Shown here: piece after piece, positions 24,661 to 33,576 of the stretch
Position numbering within the stretch: the first letter of the stretch is position 1
How the letters are laid out: every line of letters begins with the position of its first letter
NCBI GenBank assembly: GCA_963693365.1
Contig: CAVNZM010000013.1
Coordinates: 6,820,001-6,884,000, forward strand
DNA length: 64,000 nt
Source: Amoebidium appalachense
Taxonomy: Eukaryota > Ichthyosporea
Direction of reading: 5' to 3'
Notes under the pieces: model-generated
Databases searched by the model: none
Told to the model about the DNA's origin: nothing
What the model saw: only the letters and a program-made list of their open reading frames with translations
Program-made: the position numbers and the translations under genes

Positions 24661-26400
24661 TTAAGCCTCCACCGTCACCTCACGGGCACCGGACAGCACC
24701 AGCACGTTCTCGTGGTGCACGAAGGTGTCGAGGGTCAGGTCGTCCTGAACCGTGGGTTCCCCGACCCCGGCGGAGAACTTTTCCGTGTTCAGGTGCAGCA
24801 GAATGGGGGTGGCGTCGGAGCTGGTGTCGAGCCCAGAGTACAGGTCACGGTCCCTCTCGAGGTCCAGGGCGATCATGAACTGCTTGTCGGGCCAGGACGT
24901 GGAGTTGTACATGCAATCGGCCGTGACGTCACCCAAGAAGTAGAGGGCCTTAGCCAGCTCGGCCCATGCCTCGGCGCAGTTGTTCTTCGACACACGAATT
25001 TCGTCGAGGGGCTTCTGGTAGGGGCCTATCTTGATCTGGTAGCTCGTTATGTTGCTGCGTTCCGACCTAAACGACTCGTAGCCGGCCTGGGCCCACGTGT
25101 TGCCGTTACGAACGAGGGAGAGCAGGGACTTGACGTTTCTCCCCCGGAACGAAATGTGCAGGTCGGCAGGGCTGCCCCCCTTGACGTAGCTCTGGAAGTG
25201 GGTGAACGTGCTGTAGGGAATGTACACGTTCTTCTCCATCAAGGCCTTTTCGAAGCCGGCCGTGTAGACGGCGTTCCACTCGATGATTTCGCAGTGGAGG
25301 ACGGGGTTGATGATCTCGTAGGCGACGTCCTTGAGCCAATTCTCGTTCTCGGTGGGCACGTACAACACTTGGTTTGCCTCACCCAACGACAGCTCGATCT
25401 GCACCTCCCCCATGTACGACAGCGGGAGGTACCGGCCGGACCGCATGAGGCCGAGCTTGAGCTGGTGAATGTAGGTGAAACCGTCGGTGGCGTCGATTTG
25501 GGCCTGGATGTTGGCCTGGTGGGGAGGCCACTTGGCGGCGCGGGCGGTGTAGTCGAGGAAGCGGTCGGCAGGAATGCCGTCCTTGCCCGGCAGCTTGTCG
25601 ACATCGGGGGCAAACAGGGCCTCGTTGGGCAAGGGGTCCGTCCCCCTCGCCTTCTCGATGCCAAAGAGCTTTTTGAGGGGGTCGGGGTTGAAGGACGAGT
25701 ACTGGGCGGCCGTGGTGGTGTTCCACTTGTCCGCATACTCCCAGTCGGCGTCCTGCGGGCTGTACGTCCCGTGCATGCGGCCGGCGGGGCTGTTGCCGTA
25801 GTCGGCCGACGACAGGAACCGTTCCAGGTTGATCATCAGGTGGTTGTAGCCTGAAATGTCCTCGACGGTGGTGCCGTTGATGGACACACGGGCCCGTTCA
25901 AACGGTGCGGCCGAGGAGCAGAGGTGGCCCCCCATCATGGCCATCCCCTCCAGGTTGCGGACCTTGAGGGGGAAAATGTCGGTTGCCGCCGCGTTGTTGT
26001 TGAGGGTGTTGTTGGCCAACGTCTCGCTCTGGGGCACGGTGGTGCCCTCGTAGTCCCTTATGGTGGTGTCGATCTCGAGGGGGTGGGCCAGCTGACCGGG
26101 GAGGGGGAACCTGCGCAGCCTCTCCACCTTCACGCCCACGTACTCGGGGGCGTTGGGCACGTTGGCCTTGAACTGGAACGTCATGTAGGAGTTGAGACAG
26201 TCCAGGAAGCCCACGGCCAGCAGGGAGAACCGAATCACGCGCTGCCCCTTTGAGCTGTACGTCGAGCCGGTCACCGGGTAGGTCTTGACCGTCGACCGGC
26301 GGTTGATGTGGCTGAGCTCCACGGGCGAGTACGTGCCGGCGTCCGTCAGCTTGTGGTAGGCCATGTTGAGGGGCACGGAGGCGTCGTAGGGGGCTGCCAT
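24661..26400 (-). CDS. MCP: major capsid protein, double-jelly-roll type
   Basis: About 579 aa from the ATG at 26400; an in-frame ATG at 26457 would add 19 residues but overlap the ATPase gene. Size, neighbourhood (directly downstream of the packaging ATPase) and sequence character fit the double-jelly-roll capsid proteins of Polintons. The N-terminus has MAYHKLTDAGTYSPVELSHI and then RVIRFSLLAVGFLDCLNSYMTFQF; many beta-strand-like segments and a late HLNTEKFSAG region follow. It would form the hexameric (pseudo-hexagonal) capsomers of an icosahedral particle. The frame is intact. Assignment rests on pattern and synteny; a structure prediction would settle it. Confidence 0.85.
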   Translation of the reverse strand: MAAPYDASVPLNMAYHKLTDAGTYSPVELSHINRRSTVKTYPVTGSTYSSKGQRVIRFSLLAVGFLDCLNSYMTFQFKANVPNAPEYVGVKVERLRRFPLPGQLAHPLEIDTTIRDYEGTTVPQSETLANNTLNNNAAATDIFPLKVRNLEGMAMMGGHLCSSAAPFERARVSINGTTVEDISGYNHLMINLERFLSSADYGNSPAGRMHGTYSPQDADWEYADKWNTTTAAQYSSFNPDPLKKLFGIEKARGTDPLPNEALFAPDVDKLPGKDGIPADRFLDYTARAAKWPPHQANIQAQIDATDGFTYIHQLKLGLMRSGRYLPLSYMGEVQIELSLGEANQVLYVPTENENWLKDVAYEIINPVLHCEIIEWNAVYTAGFEKALMEKNVYIPYSTFTHFQSYVKGGSPADLHISFRGRNVKSLLSLVRNGNTWAQAGYESFRSERSNITSYQIKIGPYQKPLDEIRVSKNNCAEAWAELAKALYFLGDVTADCMYNSTSWPDKQFMIALDLERDRDLYSGLDTSSDATPILLHLNTEKFSAGVGEPTVQDDLTLDTFVHHENVLVLSGAREVTVEA

Positions 26401-26413
26401 GTTGGTGGTGTGT

Positions 26414-27217
26414 TTACCTATGCCGTACATTTTTTTCGCCGTCACTGTCGCCGCCACCGTCGGACCCCGGGGACCCCAGCACCACCTCCTGTTCGAAATT
26501 TCGAAACATCCGCCCCTCGTTCAAGCGGATAAAGAGGAAGTCGTGCTTGCCCCGGTAGACCGTGTCCATCAATTCGAAAAATTGGGGGGTCTCGAGGGCG
26601 GGCAGGAACTCGTCCCGCAACACCTTGAGCTCGGTGTTGTTGGTGTTCTTGAAGTAGGCCAAGGCGTCAGCCTGGCTGCGCAGCTCGAGGGGTATCTTGT
26701 TGAGCTTCTGCCCGACCATCATCACCGACACACCAATGTGTCGGCGGTTCTGCGCCATGCGCACAAACTCGCGCAGGTTGCCCGACTTGCGAAAAATGTG
26801 GGACATGTCGTCAAACACCAGCAGCATGCGGTAGTTGGGGTTAACCTTCTTGTGCTGAAGCGACAGCTTGAGAATCTCGGGGAGGAACGACACGTCCTGG
26901 TGCAGGCGGGCCTTGGGGATTTTCAGGGCCGTGCCCAGGGTGTGCATGCTCGGGCTGAAAATGTACACGCGGTCAAACAGTTTATTGTAGAACTGACCCT
27001 CCCGGGCAATCAAGTTGACGAGCAGGTTGGACTTGCCGGACCCGGGCTGGCCAATGAGCAGGAAGAAGAACACGTTGTCCATCAACGGGTAGGGCACCCT
27101 CAGCTTGGTGTCGCACGTCATTGGTATGTGCTCCACCGAGAGGGGTGCGGGCAGGGGCTTGACGGCAATGGGCGGGGGCGGGTGCATGATGGTGTCACTC
27201 TCACCCAACAGGCCCAT
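26414..27217 (-). CDS. FtsK/HerA-type genome packaging ATPase
   Basis: A 267-aa P-loop ATPase from the ATG at 27217, four bases after the zinc-ribbon gene's stop. Walker A is GQPGSGKSN (about residues 56-64) and Walker B is MLLVFDDM (about 131-138), followed by RRHIGVSVMMVGQ, a typical sensor strand. This is the A32-like packaging ATPase that drives viral DNA into preformed capsids in Polintons, virophages and large DNA viruses. The gene ends 13 bp before the preferred capsid start, so ATPase and capsid genes are adjacent, as in most relatives. Acidic C-terminal tail (GSDGGGDSDGE). Confidence 0.92.
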   Translation of the reverse strand: MGLLGESDTIMHPPPPIAVKPLPAPLSVEHIPMTCDTKLRVPYPLMDNVFFFLLIGQPGSGKSNLLVNLIAREGQFYNKLFDRVYIFSPSMHTLGTALKIPKARLHQDVSFLPEILKLSLQHKKVNPNYRMLLVFDDMSHIFRKSGNLREFVRMAQNRRHIGVSVMMVGQKLNKIPLELRSQADALAYFKNTNNTELKVLRDEFLPALETPQFFELMDTVYRGKHDFLFIRLNEGRMFRNFEQEVVLGSPGSDGGGDSDGEKNVRHR

Positions 27218-27221
27218 AAAA

Positions 27222-27458
27222 TTAGTGCCTGCAGCCGTCGATTTGCACGTTGTAGACCGTGAAGTCGTCCAGGCACTCGAAGCTGCAGAGGTACATGGGC
27301 TCGTCACCCAGCCACGTCATGACGCACCCACAGTCAAAGTCGTAGCCCGGCCCCTCCTCCTGGGTGGCGCACTTGAACCAGTGCCCACAGTAGTCGCACG
27401 CGTGCTGCCATGGTTCGGCGTCCGTGTCGGATGCCGCCTTGGTTGTCGGGTTGGCCAT
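27222..27458 (-). CDS. small Cys-rich zinc-ribbon-like protein
   Basis: A 78-aa protein, first gene of the leftward block. It has CDYCGHWFKC, then CGC and CSFEC, so six or more cysteines spaced like a treble-clef or MYM-type zinc ribbon. The preferred ATG is 27458, just below the palindromic divergent promoter. A transcription or packaging accessory function is possible; no named family is recognised. Confidence 0.65.
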   Translation of the reverse strand: MANPTTKAASDTDAEPWQHACDYCGHWFKCATQEEGPGYDFDCGCVMTWLGDEPMYLCSFECLDDFTVYNVQIDGCRH

Positions 27459-27482
27459 GTCGGTTGCCGTGTCTGTAATACG

Positions 27483-27536
27483 GCACACATTTTTTGGACG
27501 TTGGCACCGTCCAACGTCGGTAAAAAAAATGTGTGC
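27483..27536. promoter_or_regulatory. palindromic divergent promoter region
   Basis: A 54-bp inverted repeat lies between two head-to-head genes. The outer arms are GCACACATTTTTT and the matching AAAAAAAATGTGTGC; the inner arms are ACGTTGG and CCAACGT. It sits 24 bp before one start (27458) and 16 bp before the other (27553). The symmetry suggests one factor driving both directions; this is inferred. Confidence 0.55.
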
Positions 27537-27552
27537 GTACTGGTAACCAACC

Positions 27553-28161
27553 ATGTCGGCCGAAGACAACCAAATCGAGCGCGTGTCTGACGGCGAAGTC
27601 CACCAACCCGTGTCCAACGGCGCCACCGGCATGGGTGTGGAGCCCATGGTGTTGGACGCCGGCCACGTGGCCAAGGCGAGACGGCAGCCCACGGCCCGGC
27701 AGCTGGAAGCCCTGGAGAAGGGCCGGAGCACCAGGGTGGAACGCATGCGGCGAAACAAGGACTACATCCGTGAACTCGAGCAGAAGCTGCAGGTGCTGGA
27801 GACCCGCCCGCCCGGCCCCCCGCCGGCAAAAGCAGAAGCACCGGCACAACCCCCAAAAGCACCCCGGCCAAGGCAGAAGAAGGCACCACGGAAGCCCATG
27901 ACGAGGGTGGTGTTCGAGGAAGGGGACAGCGATGGCGGCTATGACGACTCGGACCCGCACGGCAACCCCTACTACCAGTACTACATGCCCCCGCCGGTAC
28001 CACACCCCATGGGTGCACCGGGTGGGTACGCACCTCCACAGACACGCCACAGTGCCCCCCACACGGGCATGGGCTACGGTCCGTACCACCCTCCTGCAGC
28101 AGCAGCACCCCCTCCCCAGCGCAGCTACAGCGACCACATCGCCAGCCTCATTTCGTGGTGA
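27553..28161 (+). CDS. basic, Pro-rich putative virion protein with a short coiled coil
   Basis: 202 aa. Residues about 40-85 are basic and helical (ARRQPTARQLEALEKGR, then RRNKDYIRELEQKLQVLE), resembling the T-x-x-Q-L-x-A-L-x-K-G-R motif that I recall in many Polinton-like and large-virus proteins. A Lys/Pro-rich stretch, an acidic patch and a Tyr/Pro-rich tail ending SDHIASLISW follow. It reads away from the capsid block from a shared promoter region. Function unknown; capsid-associated DNA binding is possible. Confidence 0.65.
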   Translation: MSAEDNQIERVSDGEVHQPVSNGATGMGVEPMVLDAGHVAKARRQPTARQLEALEKGRSTRVERMRRNKDYIRELEQKLQVLETRPPGPPPAKAEAPAQPPKAPRPRQKKAPRKPMTRVVFEEGDSDGGYDDSDPHGNPYYQYYMPPPVPHPMGAPGGYAPPQTRHSAPHTGMGYGPYHPPAAAAPPPQRSYSDHIASLISW

Positions 28162-28217
28162 CGTAGGAAGGAAAAATTCGTGTGCCCCCACTAGTAGCAA
28201 GCTACCGGTGCACGGCC

Positions 28218-28508
28218 ATGGCTACCCCTAGGAGCACGAAAAACCTGCCGTCGGCGTACTCGTCGCCGTTTACGTTCGACGACTACCTCGAGTTCTACAT
28301 ACGACACGGCACGGACAAACAGTTCGACCCGGCCGACAAGGCCGGGAAGAAGCCCGAAAACAAAATCGAAAAAAAATTCCTGAGGTTGAAGAAGAGGGTG
28401 CCGGTCGACCGGCAGGAGGAGCTGAGGAAGGTGCTGGAATACGAGGCCGAGCTCGATGCCCGCATGCTGGCCCACATACAGAAGCAGGAGGGGGAGACCA
28501 ACATCTAA
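28218..28508 (+). CDS. small charged helical protein, unknown
   Basis: 96 aa from the ATG at 28218, 57 bp after the preceding gene. FTFDDYLEFYIRHGTDKQF is followed by a Lys-rich stretch and a helical C-terminus (EELRKVLEYEAELDARMLAHIQ). It overlaps the converging 76-aa gene by four bases. No family is recognised. Confidence 0.55.
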   Translation: MATPRSTKNLPSAYSSPFTFDDYLEFYIRHGTDKQFDPADKAGKKPENKIEKKFLRLKKRVPVDRQEELRKVLEYEAELDARMLAHIQKQEGETNI

Positions 28509-28735
28509 AAATAGGACCGGCCACCGCCCGACCGACCGGCCCGGAAAGACCTCTGCAGGTAGTTGATGTTGCTGCCGGCGTAGGCAATGCCCTGGGCGGC
28601 ACGACCAATGTCCATGACCGTCCGGAACCTGTCCCAGGCCTCGTTGGGGTGGACGATGACGGTGTGGCTGCGTGGTGTGGCCGTGCGGTCCGGCAGTGCC
28701 GGCCGCCAGTACTCGGAGTCGTTGACGTGCCCCAC
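28505..28735 (-). CDS. small Arg/Tyr-rich protein, unknown
   Basis: 76 aa; starts MGHVNDSEYWRPALPDRTAT and ends RSGGGRSYF. Its stop overlaps the stop of the converging gene by four bases. It has no recognised domain and lies directly downstream of the penton-like gene on the same strand. Confidence 0.5.
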   Translation of the reverse strand: MGHVNDSEYWRPALPDRTATPRSHTVIVHPNEAWDRFRTVMDIGRAAQGIAYAGSNINYLQRSFRAGRSGGGRSYF

Positions 28736-28807
28736 CCCCTCGAAAATCCATGTTTGTTTGTAAGGCTCCCGTTAACCGTTGTATGTCAAAATATAGCCAC
28801 CGTGACG

Positions 28808-29896
28808 CTAGCCGAACCGTTGGGGTTTGGCCATGGGCCGGATCGCCGTGACCCCCGTGGGGCTCGGGATTCGCCGGAGGCACAATAAAACCGTCATGTC
28901 CCCCCTCAGCCCCACCACGTCCCCGTAGCAGCTGACCAGCTTGATGCTGAGCGGAGTTGATGTGCGTGCTGACGTCCAGAGGCAGCTCGACGACGGCCCC
29001 GTTGTCAAAGAGGGGGAGGGCGTACTGCGGGAAGGTGGGTATGACGGCCAGAATGTCCTTGCTCGGATAGGACGACTGGAACTTGACGTCGGCGTTGGCC
29101 ACGCTCACCGACGACTCCGAATTCACCCCGTGCAGCTCAAGGAAAAAGTGGCTGGGGAATGCCGGTATGTTGGGGGCCATGACCTCTCCCTCTGCCTTGG
29201 AGGCGGCCAGCTGGCCGTCGAGGGGCATGGGCCGGCCGCTGCAGCCATGACCGGGCTGTCGAACCACATGACCACCCGGTAAAACTCGTTCGCATTGAAC
29301 AGCGTGATGCGGCTGGCTACTTGGTGACACCCCACCCCCAACGTGTCCACGTCGTTCACAATCTCGTCCTTGATGGCGTCGGGTAGATTCGGGTGGTAGA
29401 CTTCCTTCAAGGCGTAGTTCAACCAGGCAGCCACGAGCGTGCCCACAATGTTCTCGTCGTCTAGTTCATACGCCTCAGAGTCATCCGCGCACAGTTTTCT
29501 GGACCCACGGCCGACGTACTCCCCCCTAGGGTCCACCCCAAACTCGTACAGGGGTATCTGCTTGAAGGTCGACAACGACGATTCCGGCACGTCCGCAGGG
29601 AGGGGCTCCAGGGGTATGCGTCTGTGCTCCATGCTGGGCCCCCACCCGCCCGGGGAGCCGGGGTCGACCGGCCGCAGGGCAATGTTGACGTAGCACTTGT
29701 CACGAGGGAAGGGGTAGTAGAAGGTGTTGGCCGACGTCATGGTGCTCACCCAACGGGCACCCAACGACGTGTTCTGCATGAACCCGATGGGCGGTGAGAG
29801 CATGGCCTTCATCTGCACAGGTGCAGGCTCCTGCTGGCCCTGCACAAAGTCACCGACGTGCTGCATGACAACCAGGTGTGTGGGTGCGTGGTCCAT
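28808..29896 (-). pseudogene. penton-like minor capsid protein, broken by two frameshifts
   Basis: The coding signal starts at the ATG at 29896 and covers about 360 codons but changes frame twice on the minus strand: near 29240 (after VVMWFDSPVMAAA) and near 28935 (before IKLVSCYGDVVGLRGDM). It then ends at TAG 28808. Each part has natural composition and the parts do not overlap. The size and beta-rich character fit a Polinton penton (single-jelly-roll vertex) protein, which every such element needs and which no other gene here obviously supplies. The family assignment is inference. The breaks could be real inactivation or sequence errors. Confidence 0.5.
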
Positions 29897-29954
29897 GGTG
29901 GTGGTTGTTACGTAATGAGGTACAAAAAATCGCCGTGTAACAGTAACGTGCAAC

Positions 29955-31424
29955 ATGCCGAGCACAACCGACTGGACCGTGGCCACCGGGCTGGCCCTCG
30001 CCAACCGGCGCAGAAACGGCTACTACGTGGGGCTCCTGCCCGACAACGCCGCCCACGACCACGACGCATACGAGCTGACGTTGCCCACCACCCGGCCGGC
30101 CACCGACTCGTACGTGGCGTGCGGTGCAGACGGCGTGCTCTCGTTTGTGGCTGCCGCCGACGTGCCCACGGACATGACGGTCAAGAACCTGGAGGCCAGG
30201 GTGGTCGCAGTGGAGGGGGTCAACACCACCCAGGACACCGACATTGCCAGTCTCAAAACCACCACGGGAGGCCTGGACACACGGCTGGCGGCGGTGGAGA
30301 CGAAAGCCACGAGTGCCCTCGACACGGCCAACGGTGCGGTGACGATCAACACCGCCCAGACAAACGACATTGCCGGCCTCAAAACCGCCACGGGGAGCCT
30401 GGACACACGGCTGACGGCAGTGGAGAGCAAGGCCACCACCGCCCTCGGCACGGCCAACGGTGCGGTGACGGTCAACACCACACAGAACACGGACATTGCC
30501 GCCCTCAAGACCACCACGGGAGGCCTGGACACGAGGCTGACGGCAGTGGAGAGCAAGGCCACCACCGCCCTCAGCACCGCCAACGGTGCAGTGACGGTCA
30601 ACACCACACAGAACACGGACATTGCCGGCCTCAAGACCACCACGGGGAGCCTGGACACGAGGCTGACGGCAGTGGAGAGCAAGGCCACCAGCGCCCTCAG
30701 CACGGCCAACGGTGCAGTGACGGTCAACACCACCCAGACAAACGACATTGCCGGCCTCAAGACTACCACCGGTACACTCACAACGGACATGACGGCCATC
30801 AAGAACAGACTCCCTGCCAACACCAACAGGCTGGCCGATGAAGCGTGGGTGAGGCAGAGGACCGGCCCAGCGTACAAGGCAGTGAAGGTGTACCACATTA
30901 CCAACCGAACGTGGAGCTCCCTCTTGGGCGATACAGCCGCTGCATGGGGTGACATTTTTAGCCTCAAGTCGGACACCGACCCAAACATCAACCTTGGGTG
31001 GATGACACAGCCAGGGGCCGAACTGCTCATCGTGCACGAGTTTTGGAAGGCGCTCGGCAACAACCAATTCCAGTTCATGGTGCAGGAAGGTCGGGTGTCC
31101 ATGGCCTGTGTGGACCCTGTTAGTCCGAACGGCCATTACCCGTTTGCCATAGGGTGTGGTCTGATCGAGGGGGAACTACAGCCCACAGGAAACGGGACAG
31201 ATTTCTGGCTACGAATAAGGGTGACCAATAGAGCCTCTGACACCTATAGCTTTGGCAATGCGTCAGGCTACAATGCATTCAACGTGCAGGTGATTGCCAG
31301 GTACCCCCACTTTAGCGAATATGTCAACAAATCTAGCATTCCGAGAACAGACCTCAACTTCCACGATCCAAACTACTTTGCCGACTACCCATATGCAACC
31401 GAGACAGGTAGCTGGCTACCGTAG
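29955..31424 (+). CDS. trimeric-fibre-like attachment protein with 42-residue repeats
   Basis: 489 aa. The N-terminus carries NGYYVGLLPDN, then YELTLPTTRP and a GVLSFV element. That is the pattern of virion-anchoring modules in tail-fibre-like proteins: YVG, then LTLP, then a late Gly-x-Leu-x-aromatic. Residues about 95-270 are four and a half repeats of 42 residues (six heptads each), with core words such as SLDTRLTAVESKAT and TANGAVTV, as expected for a long trimeric coiled coil. The C-terminal 210 residues form a different, probably globular head (WSSLLGDTAAAWGDI; LIVHEFWKALGNNQFQFMV). It starts 58 bp from the divergent penton-like gene. A host-attachment role is inferred. Confidence 0.75.
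   Translation: MPSTTDWTVATGLALANRRRNGYYVGLLPDNAAHDHDAYELTLPTTRPATDSYVACGADGVLSFVAAADVPTDMTVKNLEARVVAVEGVNTTQDTDIASLKTTTGGLDTRLAAVETKATSALDTANGAVTINTAQTNDIAGLKTATGSLDTRLTAVESKATTALGTANGAVTVNTTQNTDIAALKTTTGGLDTRLTAVESKATTALSTANGAVTVNTTQNTDIAGLKTTTGSLDTRLTAVESKATSALSTANGAVTVNTTQTNDIAGLKTTTGTLTTDMTAIKNRLPANTNRLADEAWVRQRTGPAYKAVKVYHITNRTWSSLLGDTAAAWGDIFSLKSDTDPNINLGWMTQPGAELLIVHEFWKALGNNQFQFMVQEGRVSMACVDPVSPNGHYPFAIGCGLIEGELQPTGNGTDFWLRIRVTNRASDTYSFGNASGYNAFNVQVIARYPHFSEYVNKSSIPRTDLNFHDPNYFADYPYATETGSWLP
30240..30773 (+). repeat. 126-bp tandem repeat in the fibre gene
   Basis: The GACATTGCC word recurs at 30240, 30366, 30492, 30618 and 30744, exactly 126 bp apart. Each unit encodes 42 residues, equal to six heptads, so gain or loss of units would lengthen or shorten the fibre without a frameshift. 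Confidence 0.95.
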
Positions 31425-31466
31425 GTGCCAAGGTGAATTTTTCTCTACGGGGTATTAAGACTCACC

Positions 31467-31526
31467 ATGAGTCATTTGCAGTGGCACGTTTCCCAGGGAA
31501 TTCCCCTACTGGCACCGAGAAACTAA
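31467..31526 (+). pseudogene. remnant of a duplicated fibre N-terminus
   Basis: A 19-codon frame starting MSHLQWHVSQGIPLLAP resembles the start of the next gene (MNSLPWHVTEGVSLVGP), including the upstream ACTCACCATGA context, then stops at TAA. It is best read as the stump of a duplicated fibre gene. Confidence 0.6.
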
Positions 31527-31555
31527 TTTATTTCTAACACACTAGTAAACTCACC

Positions 31556-33574
31556 ATGAACAGTTTGCCGTGGCACGTTACCGAGGGAGTCTCCCTGGTG
31601 GGTCCAAAAAGCAGAGACTACTACGTCGGCATCCGACCCGACTCGAGCGGGCACGGGCACGACAGCTACTAGCTGTACGTCCTCGAGCTGCCCAAAAGCC
31701 TCCCCCGAGCGGGGCCAGCCTTCTTGAAGGTGGACGAGGTGGGGGCCGGTACCTTCATGCCCGTGGCGGAGGTGACCGACCGGCTGGACGACCTGGAGAG
31801 GAGGGTGGTGCTGTTGGAAAAGGGCATGGTCAAGAACTGGGAGGAGCACACCGTCTACGACACCATGAAGGAAACCTTGGACACTATAGTAAAGGTGCTG
31901 TGGGGGGACGACAAGGAGAACTTTGAAGACAACATTGTACGTCGCCTGCCTGAGGCTGGAAGGCCTAACCCCCGACCCGATATTTCCCTACTCCATGTGG
32001 GTCCGGCCAAACTTTTTGTTTTCCGACGGGTGGACGTCGGTGCGTACCATAAACAGACAGATCAAGACAGCCCTGCCCGAACGCCCCGACTTCCCCAAGT
32101 TCCCCATGATAAGCAACCCAGACACCCCACACAGCATGGGCACCCCCCTCTTTTTTGGGAGCTGGGACGAGGAGAGACAGACCATCACGTTCCAGGCCCA
32201 CCACTACCCCATGTCTGCACGAACCGCATGCTTCAAGTTCGACCATGTCGGCATAAACGGACAGGACAAGGACGACGGTCACACGTACACCCACTTCTAC
32301 GAAAACGAAACGGACGAGGCAAGACACGCCACCCTTTGGCCCTACACCCCAACCATGGAGGCCGTCATATCATCAAACACGTACCCCCTCAACAACAACT
32401 ACGCCTACAACAAGAAGGGCATCAGCAGGGTCTTACCGTTCATGACGTACGACATTGTCATGGGCACCGTGCCCCGGGGGGAGCCGCTGCAGCAGCACAT
32501 TGCCGGCAAGCTCACCGCCAACCTAGACAGCAGCCAGCTGTACGAGCTCAACCAGGTCGTCGTCGAGAAGGCCGAGTACCTGCACGACGTGCCCATCATC
32601 AACACAGAGGTTGACCAAGCACGGACCTGCACGACACCAACAACGACTGGCACATGGACTACATCAACGAGGACAACCCCGACCTGCCCGGGGGCGGAAA
32701 GTTCCCCTACGACGACAAGGTTCTCACAAACTGGATAAAGAGCAGGGTGTGGGCACAGGAGCAAGAGACCATATCGGGCACAACCAAGACACGGTACTTC
32801 AGGCCGGGCCTCCTGCACTTCTCCAACAGGGGCCCCAACGACTACACCACCACACGCATGGGCTACGTGAAACTTGACCACAAGGTCCACTACAAGTTTC
32901 CCAGCGTCATGTTTCAATACGAAACCACCGTCAGCGCCGTCGGTGATTTGGGGGGGACCAACAAGAGCGTGTATTCGGGCCCCAAAGGGTCACTACCCCA
33001 CCCGGAAATGGAGCTCACGTACAGGGTGACAAGCCGGGTGCTACGTCTAAACTACAACGAAGCCGTTTCCCCCGACCCCTGGGACGAGGTGGACCAGCTA
33101 TGGGAACCGGTGGGCTCGGCCCTCAAACAGTACCTCAACACCATACGTGCACACATGCCCAACGGAAAGGTGCCACAGAGCATGCAGGAAAACGACCTGT
33201 GGTTTATGGTGAGGCCTAGGGAGATCAACTTTGTGCCCGTGCTAAGAGACTTCGTCGAAGAGGAAACGTTCAAACCAAGCCCGTTGGACATTGTGGAGAG
33301 TGTGATGGACTTGATGGGGGTCATACCTGTGGTCGGCGATGCCGTGTCTGCCGTGGGCAAGGGGGCATGCAAACTCGCACAGAGGTACGGAGGTAAGCTA
33401 GGCACGGGCATTGGCAAGATGGGCAAGAGGAAGGCACGCCGGGCCGCCACCGACTACGACAACTACGCCGCCGAGCTCGAGGCCTGGAAGAACAACCAGG
33501 GTAAGTACGGGCCCGACCACAACGTCGTGGATGTGGGCGACTGGGACAACGGGCCAAAATGGACCATGCCCTAA
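31556..33574 (+). pseudogene. second fibre/body structural gene, with a stop and two frame changes
   Basis: It starts MNSLPWHVTEGVSLVGP and has YYVGIRPDSSG, then an in-frame TAG at 31670. The frame continues (YVLELPKSLP; a coiled-coil-like LDDLERRVVLLEKG) to about 31920. There it shifts by one to a long well-formed region (FPYSMWVRPNFLFSDGW onward) that shifts again near 32620 into the last 310 residues ending NGPKWTMP. The C-terminal region has a Gly/Ala-rich hydrophobic helix (VVGDAVSAVGKGACKLAQ) followed by a basic stretch. A single large structural protein with a fibre-type N-terminal anchor is the simplest reading; two adjacent genes are the alternative. No known family is recognised. 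Confidence 0.55.
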
Positions 33575-33576
33575 AA

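Noticed and set aside
24631-25854. 407-residue plus-strand frame opposite the major capsid gene
   Set aside because: Antisense shadow of the capsid gene, Val/Gly/Leu-rich without domains.
30240-30773. CRISPR-like regularly spaced repeat
   Set aside because: Repeat and spacer are both part of a continuous 126-bp coding unit; there are no unique spacers and no cas genes.
29850-31136. 428-residue minus-strand frame opposite the fibre gene
   Set aside because: Its repeats mirror the 126-bp fibre repeats; the sense frame has the heptad pattern.
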